64,000 bases of DNA from Amblyomma americanum. Lineage: Eukaryota > Arthropoda > Arachnida > Ixodida > Ixodidae. Below the pieces are notes generated by a model, which saw nothing but the letters and a program-made list of their open reading frames with translations, had not been told where the DNA came from and ran no database searches. Location of the stretch: the NCBI RefSeq assembly GCF_052857255.1, contig NC_135507.1, positions 74,829,850 to 74,893,849 of the forward strand. The letters run 5' to 3'. Positions 13,101-22,100 of the stretch are shown piece by piece; position 1 is the first letter of the stretch; every line of letters starts with the position of its first letter. The position numbers and the translations under genes were made by a program.

Positions 13101-16100
13101 CTCTTATACGCATTCGTCATGAGAGTTCGTTGACCACCCACTGTGTTACTAACCATGATCCATTGTCACTACCTGCAGCAGGCGCTCGGGCTACAATCCA
13201 GGCGCTTTTTTTTTTGTGCGCGAGATTCGCTGAATAGGGTAAAAGAATGAATGTTAGTGCGCGAGCACTAAGGGTTCTATTAACGAAAAAACTTTTGTCT
13301 GTCTGAGGCCACCTAGAACTACAGAAATAAAAGAAATATCACCGCGTCTGCGCAGCGCGTGGATTTCGAATCCGCGGCGACGCGAACAGACCAGCTTGGA
13401 TTTCCATTGCACAAGAGCACTATGCTATCGCCGCTTTTCTTTTTCAACATGGTATTTATTACAGTGATGCTATGTATTATGTACATGGACTCTGTACAGA
13501 CATTAGAAAAAGAATGACGAATCAACACGATGCCTAACACGACACACCTAAGCAACAAAGTACAAGAAAAGAAGCAGTGAAGAGCACAGTACAAAGAGCG
13601 AAATGCAACCAGTCACGGCTCTCATTTAACTGCCAATCTCTCGCGCGGTCCGTTGCACGTCGTCTTCTTCATCAACTTGCATCCTAGCGCAATGGATTCA
13701 GACAATACCGTTATCGCAGTGCCCTCTTAAGGTGCGTTAAGCGGTCCCAAAGTTTTATAGCACGCTATACCACTAACTTCCCCAGACACGGATTTCGTCG
13801 ATCTTTGCCTGAAGCCTGACCTTGAAAGAACATCGTGGAACCAAAAACGAAATAAAACTCGACGTGCTAGCGCGCACGCTTCGCACTTGACCAAGTAAGC
13901 TAGCTGTCCCTAACTTTTTTAGTGCGCTCCCACTAAGTTCGCCAGTCACGTATTCCGCCAATCTTTGCCTGAAGCCTGATCGTAAAACCCCCGCCTCGAA
14001 CCAAACGCGAAATGAAACGCGACGTGCTGGAGCACGTGCTTCGCATTTGGCCAAGTAAGCTGTAATTATTTCTTTTCCCGCATTAAGAGAAAGGGGTTCG
14101 GGTGCGAGTACCGTGATGATGTCGGTGACGTTCTCGACATTCCTGGGCAGCAGGTCCAGTCCGGCCAGGTGCAGCCCGTCGACGCCGCTGCGGTCGAGCC
14201 ACACGCGGGCGTCGGAGGCGAGCTTCTGCGGCGACCAGCCGGTGTGCAGCATCGCCTTCAGCTCCACCGAGAGCAGCAGGCGCACGTCTCCCGCCGTCTC
14301 GCGCACGTGGAGGAACTTCTTGAACGCGCCTGTTAACGAGTTGAAGGCACTTCCATACCACGTCTCACGAGTGGCTGGCACTAAAAAGGTGACACGTGGA
14401 GTGATATAAGGAGTGCCGGACTGGGGTGCTACACAATTCAGCAGACACCGCGATCATGCCACGCTGACGTCACGAGTTAAACGTTTACCTGGAATTTGCT
14501 GCGAAGTGAGGATCTCGCTACGCAGAAAAAACTCATCAGCCTGGCGACCGAGGCTGTGACCGACCAACGGCACCGTTCCCGGCCCGGTAGCCCAATCCCC
14601 GGGCCCTGGACTTAGGCTGAGGCCCAAGGGGGAGCATGCTACCACCCTTTGGCCCAATAAAGTTGATTGACTTACTGACCTGGAACCATATCCTATATAA
14701 GCTGTCAATTTTACATCGTTGGAGTCGCGACCACTGGGCCGCCCTCTGTCATTGATCACTCAATACGGCCGCGGATTTCAAGCTTGTGTGGGAAGCGACC
14801 TGGACTGGATCTCATCATTGGCTGCGATATGCAGCCAGTGGCAGTCAGTTCCGGTCACCTGCTGCTGACAGAGCGCTGCGATGTACCTCATCATTGGCTG
14901 CATGCCGCAGACAATGGCAGCCATTAGTGAGGTCCATTTATCAACCTCCCAATTGCAAGGTCGCTTCCCACACAAGCTTGAAGTCGACGGGTATACCCAA
15001 GTGACTAATGACAGAGGACCAAGTAGACGCTGAATGTACAATAGAAAGCGGACAGCCTATAGAATACAGCCCCTGAACTTCACCCTACCGCTTCCTTTTC
15101 TCGCCTTCGCGCACCCTTTCCTCGTTTCACCACATGTCCTCGCAATCTTCATTAAATCGATGCGCCAGCTGGGAAAGTTTCGGCGAAACGAACTGCCGGG
15201 CTAGCATTGCGCAGAGCGCGTTCAAAGTCGTCACGACTTAGTCAGGGGTTCTGGCAGAACGTTCCCACCTTCCTGAACGGTGAGGCGGAATTGTTTTACG
15301 CGGGATATACCAGGGATGTTCAGAAGTGTGTCGAGTCGGTTTTGTTGGTTCATGATCATGTTGGCAGCAGTGAAAGGACGGAGCGAAGAGAAGGATACAC
15401 AACACACAGCGCTTGTTGTTTTGTAGTCATTTTTTCGTACTGTCTTCGCGATGTTACCAACATGACATACCAGGAATAATGGCTGTTTCCACGCCATATA
15501 TCATATGCGTCACTAAGCTGCACCTTGCTGAAGTAATACACCGTTTACTCCGTGAAGCTTCGGCTTGAGCTGGCATACGAGTCGAAGTGATAATGTCCTA
15601 TCGATTCCGACCGGGGCTTTATCAAGTAGCCATGGCCTTCCAATATTTAACATTCTCTCTACCTGGGCACAGATTCCAGACACTAACATTTTCTTAGTAA
15701 CTAAAAAGTCCATATCCCATAATACTTTCCGTTACTAACATTTTGTTAAATAACATTCTGACATCGTAAGTTTTGAGTATCCGCCTCGCATGCGGTAGGT
15801 GCGGGGTTCGATCCCCAGTGCTGCCTGGTACCCACCGGTGATACAATGGGTAAAAGCCTTCCCCTGCCTAGTGATCGGCTTCTTTAAGGTGAAATGATTT
15901 GGAATTGGCTCTTTGACCCCACCTTGAGTAGAATAAAAACCTTGCGCAATGGGCGCTCTCTGGCCACAGATGCCCTTGCGCCAAAAAACAAATTTTCATC
16001 ATCATCGCCAACACCGTAAGTTACGATGATTTTTCTACTATGCCATTGATAATCAGATGGCATTCTGTGAAGCCTGAGTCTAGATGCCGTATAAATTAGC

Positions 16101-19100
16101 AATGAGCAGAGGGTGTTGGCAAAAAGCGCGGCTTTAAGTCAGCCCACGTGCTGATTTATCAGCGCCATTATCCTCCCTGCGTGACACTTATAACATTGGA
16201 TCGGTGGCTGCTTTGCGCACTCCTATGACGCTTGCTGGGTTAGAGCCAGTCACGAAACGTTCTCACGTGCGAGATGCTTTCACACTCTGACAAGCGATTT
16301 CGTCGCGCCAGCATTAAGTTCTACTACTTTGCGAGCATCGCGCAATGTATTAAATTGTAAGAAATAAAAAGTCTAATAATACTACTTTGCTTTTGGTTAG
16401 CCTACGGGAAATTTGTATTTAGAGCAGTTAATCGCACGCTGGTCGGCGAGCGCTAAAAACGAACGGCGAAACATGGCGTCGTGGTTCTTCATAATGCAAA
16501 AAAAAAATTAAAACACGAGTGGCATCTAAAATGAGGAAAAGCCGAGCTGAGTCAGTGCCATCGGTGGGGAGCTGTCTTAAAAGAGAGCAGTTTTTACTCT
16601 TTTAAGTTATAGAAGCTGCGAGCTCTAACCCTTGTTAAAACGGAATTCCTAAAACAGAAAATGAGGAAGGGTCAGGAAAAAAATCTAATTAATGCATTTC
16701 CAGAGCAGCAATCGTGTGTAAACGAAATAAGGACTGTAATGCCTAGTTATATTTCATAGTCTTTAAGATAACGCAGAATTGAATGGTAGCAGTGTCCGAC
16801 GGCTTAACTGCTGTACCAGTGGCTCCAAGGCTAAAGCCCACCCATTCAGTGCGGCATTAGTTTACGGGATTGATTTACGTAAGATGCCGCTGGTAACTGC
16901 GGACACGGCGTTATCTGATACCGATAAATACTTCGGGAAAATGCCATTGCCGATCCGCGAAAAACAATGCATGAGAAGATAGAGGTTCATTCAGCCTTTC
17001 GCAAGCGGTTTAAAACCCACTCAGCTAGGAGCTACGTCAAAATAAACAAACTTTCACATGCGTGATAGGTGACAGGAGTGTAGCTTAATGGCGACTATTA
17101 AGGCGCGTGTCTATTGCAGCAGAAGCCACACGAGGAACTTTATCAGAGGTTAAAAACTGCTGTAGTCGCATTCTGTCGTCAGCGAATACATTGGCAGCCA
17201 CTGCTCACTTGTCACCCATACTTATAGAACATTCAGTAGAAAAGCTGTCGGCAGTTAAACTGCATCGGCCATCTGTGGAGCCTGTAAAACAATTGATGTA
17301 CGGGCAGGGAAAACACTGCTCATGTGGGCCTGATCTATGGCGGATCTACTGGCGTTCATGTAACCTTGACCAATGTCAGAAAACATCTATAATATAATAG
17401 GTCACTAAGGCATGTTTTCAAATCTTCATCCCTGAAATGCTACAGTATCAAACTACCTTCTTGATTCACTGCTGTTATCGAATATCGTCACCATTTCTGT
17501 GAGCCATTGTCCAGCAATGCCGAAAGTTGGGCGAGTTGGATAACCTTCATGATTAAAAAATAGCGCCAAAGGAATACAAGGGACGGAGAAGAAACGACGC
17601 AGACAAGTTACATCGTTCCCTTTACGTCCCTCGTACTCCTTATGCGCTATTTTTCATCATGGGCATTGTCCAGCACTGTCAACTAAAGAACCTTCCACAT
17701 GGATTTGCTTGGATTGCTTGCTTTATAACTGTTATTTTGTATTCAACTCTCCACTCCTCTTTGCAATTCGAGTTGGCCCTGGGCGCTAAAATAAGCAAAC
17801 AAACAATTAAATAATGGCAGAGAAGTAGATGCTGTCTCCATTGTGCTATGCGTGGTCACAATGCCCATGTGTTTGTGGAAATAGGTTCCTCACTGGGGCC
17901 AGGTTTCAATGCTCCCGACGTGTCGCTACCGCCTCTTCATTTCTATGGATGGGGAAGTTAGAGATATGCTTCAACAAAACTCGGTGCTGAGCTAGCTAGT
18001 TCCAGGGTTCGAACCCGGCCGCGGCGACCACGGCAAAAGGCGCCCGTGTGCTGTGCGATGTCAGTGCACGTTAAAGACCCCAGATGGTCAAACTTAATTT
18101 TCCGGAGGCCTCCACTGCGCCACCTCTTTCTTCCTTTCCTCTCTCACTCCCTCCATCATCCCTTCCCTTACGGCGCGGTTCAGGTGTCCATCGATATATG
18201 TGAGACAATTACTGCGTCATTTGCTTGCCTCGAAAGCCAACCAAAACCATTAGACGGTGACTCATTTTTTGACTAATCCTTTTAGAGAGTTAGAGACTGC
18301 AGCCCGAGAATACGGTCACGTGGGATGAGCGAGCGCACCTGGGTCGTAGTTGTAGAGCACTTCCTTGTCAGTCGGCGCGTTCGGCCCCGGTGGGCTGGGC
18401 ACGCTGGCGTAGATGAAGTGCGAGCACACGCCGTACGGGTAGATGCCCGCCCGGTACCGCGGAGAGAAGCGACACAGCAGGTTGACGCTGGGCGACGCTG
18501 GGGGGGGGAACGACATCGCGGGAACAAAGTTGAAAGAACATCACTATGGCCAAACGCACTCGGCAGCAGCAACGAACATCTAAGTACAGTGCGAAGTTTT
18601 AGTAACAAGTGTATCTTCTGAATAAAGCAAGAGAAGGGATTCAGGAAAATATTACTCAGTGTACACGGCTGAACAAAATAATCTCGTACTAGACAAGTTT
18701 AGAGAGTAATAACTGGTTTCGTGCTTTTTTAGGAACATGCACCGGTGAGATGACACTGAAAGTGCACTTGCCTGAGTACTTGCTCGGCGCGTTCTCTGCA
18801 TAAAATAAAAAGAGAAGTAAACGAGGGAGTTAGGCTCACAAAAAATTCATTTAGACAGTGCGTAGATTGTCCATAGATTTTTGTCAATCAAGTCTTCTAG
18901 ACGTTCTAAAGGCCACTTTTAAAGATTAGTCTGCAGACAATGCAAATACATTGGGCAGTCTCTAGATAATCTATAGATTTACGTCCATACATTTTAAGTA
19001 GACCTTCTTCTATATATTGTGCATAAAATATATTAGAACAAAGGGTATATCTATACAAAGCTGTTACTCTTTAAGAAGTGTATAGAAATCTATAAATCAT

Positions 19101-22100
19101 TCTTATAAGGGCGTGTTCTACGTGCTTATTCATTCAAACGTGGTAACATCATAGTATCGATGCACTGAATTCTGTGGCTCCAATAAACGAAAGGTAATAG
19201 CAGTCAACGTACACTAATTCGTGACCATACGGCTGGCAGCAGTCCTTGTAGCCAGTTTATAAATTCTTTCTCATTGCTTCTCTTAAGACAACTTCGCTTA
19301 TAATCACTTACGCTCGTCGTTTCCGCTCTCCTCGAATGCTTTCTTGATGGCCGCCATGCTCTCTTCCTGGGAATCTGCAAGGAGGTTAAGGAACGCTCCA
19401 CCATTTATGTTCAGGTGAGGTAGGCACGGCAGTCAGTCCGTTGACAACTAAGGCACAGACCGGAAAACACGGTCCACTGAAGACAAAAAGTGCGCGGCAG
19501 CCTTTCTCAAACTCTGCACAGCTATCATGCATCTACTGCCACTATCATCTTGGAATCCACTTTGTTACCCCTAAAGAACCAGTGTTCATCTTGGCGACAT
19601 TCACTCACGCCTCATTACTTTTTGGACTCCTGAACCAAACCTGTCGGCCATTCATCTAGAGCTTTTAGCGTTACACTCAGGGGAAGCACAGCCCTAATGT
19701 CGTGAATTTTATTCCGTGATACGAAAGCATGTTTAATTACCTAACGCTGAGGAAAGTTTAATATGAAACGCAGCTGTAGACAGTACTCGTTCTCGCAATA
19801 AATCGATCCAACTTATAACGACTGCAGTTATAACGAACGCTCACTTATTGCGAACCAGGAGAGTGCCACCGTAAAAGATAAGGAGTTTAAGGAGGGGGGA
19901 GGGGGGAGGCAGAGATGTTAACCAGAGGGGCTTCCGGTTGGCTACCCTACACTGGGGAAGGGAATGAGAGGATTAAAAAGGGAAGAGAGAAGGAACGGGT
20001 CTGCACCTGAGATAAAACGAACAACCATGACAGCTTAACTCGGTTAGAATGAACGATGAGGCCACGGTGGATGAGGCGCCATAAGCTCGGCCCAAAAGTT
20101 GTAAAAAATTGTGAATCCAGTAAGCGCGGAGATTGAAGAGCGTCTCTGAGCCACTGTGTCACCCGCCCCCAAAATGAATGTGGCGACGCTAAAATGCAAT
20201 AGAAAAAGCGAGAAATTTCCGACAAAACGGCGCAATTTTACTGTATGCTGTCGAGTAAAACACATTCCTGTAAAGACGGTGCCTTCGTTGGTGGAAGGCA
20301 TTTCAAGCTTTTGCTTAACATGCTTCTGTAGAAGAGGATGAGCGGCTGCGACCAGCGGCTGTCTCTCGTCATCGGCCATGCCTCGCAAGCTGTGATAATT
20401 TGGTATCTCCGTTTACGTACGCTACTCCCGAGGCCGAACACTACACCTATCATTTTTCTTTCCATGGCTCGCTGCATAGTCCTCAACTTAAGCTGAACCT
20501 TTTTCGTTAGCCTCCACGTTTCTTCCCCGTATGTGATTACCGATAATATACAGCTGTTGTACACTTTTTTCTTGAGGGATATTGGTAAACAGCCATTCGT
20601 GATCTGAGAGAACCTGCCATATGCATTCCACCCCGTTATTATTCTTCTAGTTACTTCCCTCTGATTATTATGATGAGCGGCCACTACCTGCCCTAAGTAC
20701 TATTCCCTTACCACTTCCGGCGCCTCCCTACCAATTGCGAACTGCTGTTTCCTTGTTCGCCGCTACGGAAATTATTAAGGCCGCGTGTACGGGACTGGTT
20801 ATAGTTTGCATCGAGCATTCCTTCCGTAAAGTATGGTTTACAGGCCATGCAACTACTGAAGATGATGTTAAACATCCCCGTGATTATACATATGTGGACG
20901 GGGAACAACGCGTCGTTGATGCACCGATGGGCTGGCAAGAGTTCACCTGGGATGGCACCACGGATTGACGTAGGCACTGCAAAGCCATACACTCACGAAG
21001 CCATTATACGTGAAGTACGAGCAGTCCCCCACAGATAAGAATCTGATGAACACGACGAGGATGCTGACTCGCCACCAGCGGCCATCAACGCTTAAACCAC
21101 CATTAGTTAAACACTATTGTTAAAGCAGCTTGTTGGCACCTGGGGCCTCGGCGAGAAAAACACGTTATGACCGCCCTTGAAAGCTGCTTGGAAAGCGCCA
21201 TGATATGCTCTCCTTCGAAAAAGTTGACGTGCATAACCAACTTTTCTAACTCCAGTTTGTACGGACTTAGTATTCATGGCTGAAAAATGGGAAGTACACT
21301 TACTACGAACCGTGGGTACTAGGAACACATTCCGCGCGACCCCCAAAGCCCTCAGGCTAATTATAAGCGGGGCTGGTCTGTACTCTGTTTATGGGCTGCA
21401 GACCCCGAGCGACCCGATAATCTAACACCTAGCTTGTTCTTACCGTCGACGTGCATGCCCTCCTCGTTGTCAAAGTTCCTGAGTCGAACTGGAAAATGAA
21501 AATATGCCATACTCAGCGAATAGATTGCAGGTCATTAACTGAACAATCGTGCACGTGGTCTTCGGAAGGAAGGTAAAACTCTGCTCCGCAAAAAAAAAAA
21601 AAAACTAGGTAGACGGAAGCATGCCCCGCTTTAGCTGTAGCACTGAGTGTTGGAATCTGTGTCGCTTTAAACAGGCACAACTTCTAACCTCAGGTGTTGA
21701 ACGTCCAGTTGCAAGCATGGCTCCTATCGTACCCATTGCAGTAAATGTTCATGCACTGAGGCCTTGGTGTGCGTTATAACTACTTGCGGTTTAAATAAAT
21801 CCGGAACTTCCTCTTGTCTTGTGTGCGAAAAGTGTTGCTTTGGCAGGTAAAATTATTATAAGCACAAACAATCCTGTATATTGAGATCGGAGTTGGTAGC
21901 TCGTATAGCTGTAATCAGGGGCGCTACTGGGTGTTGATGTAAAAGCACGCGTTCTATTTGTAATTCGACAACTAGTATTACGTTGAAAATACTGGCAGGG
22001 TGCGGTGGAAACATCCAAAATATGGCTAAATGGCTGTTATTGTCATTTGTTCACAACAGAAACATCCTGCTTTCGTTCACTATTCACATGTTAAGAACAA

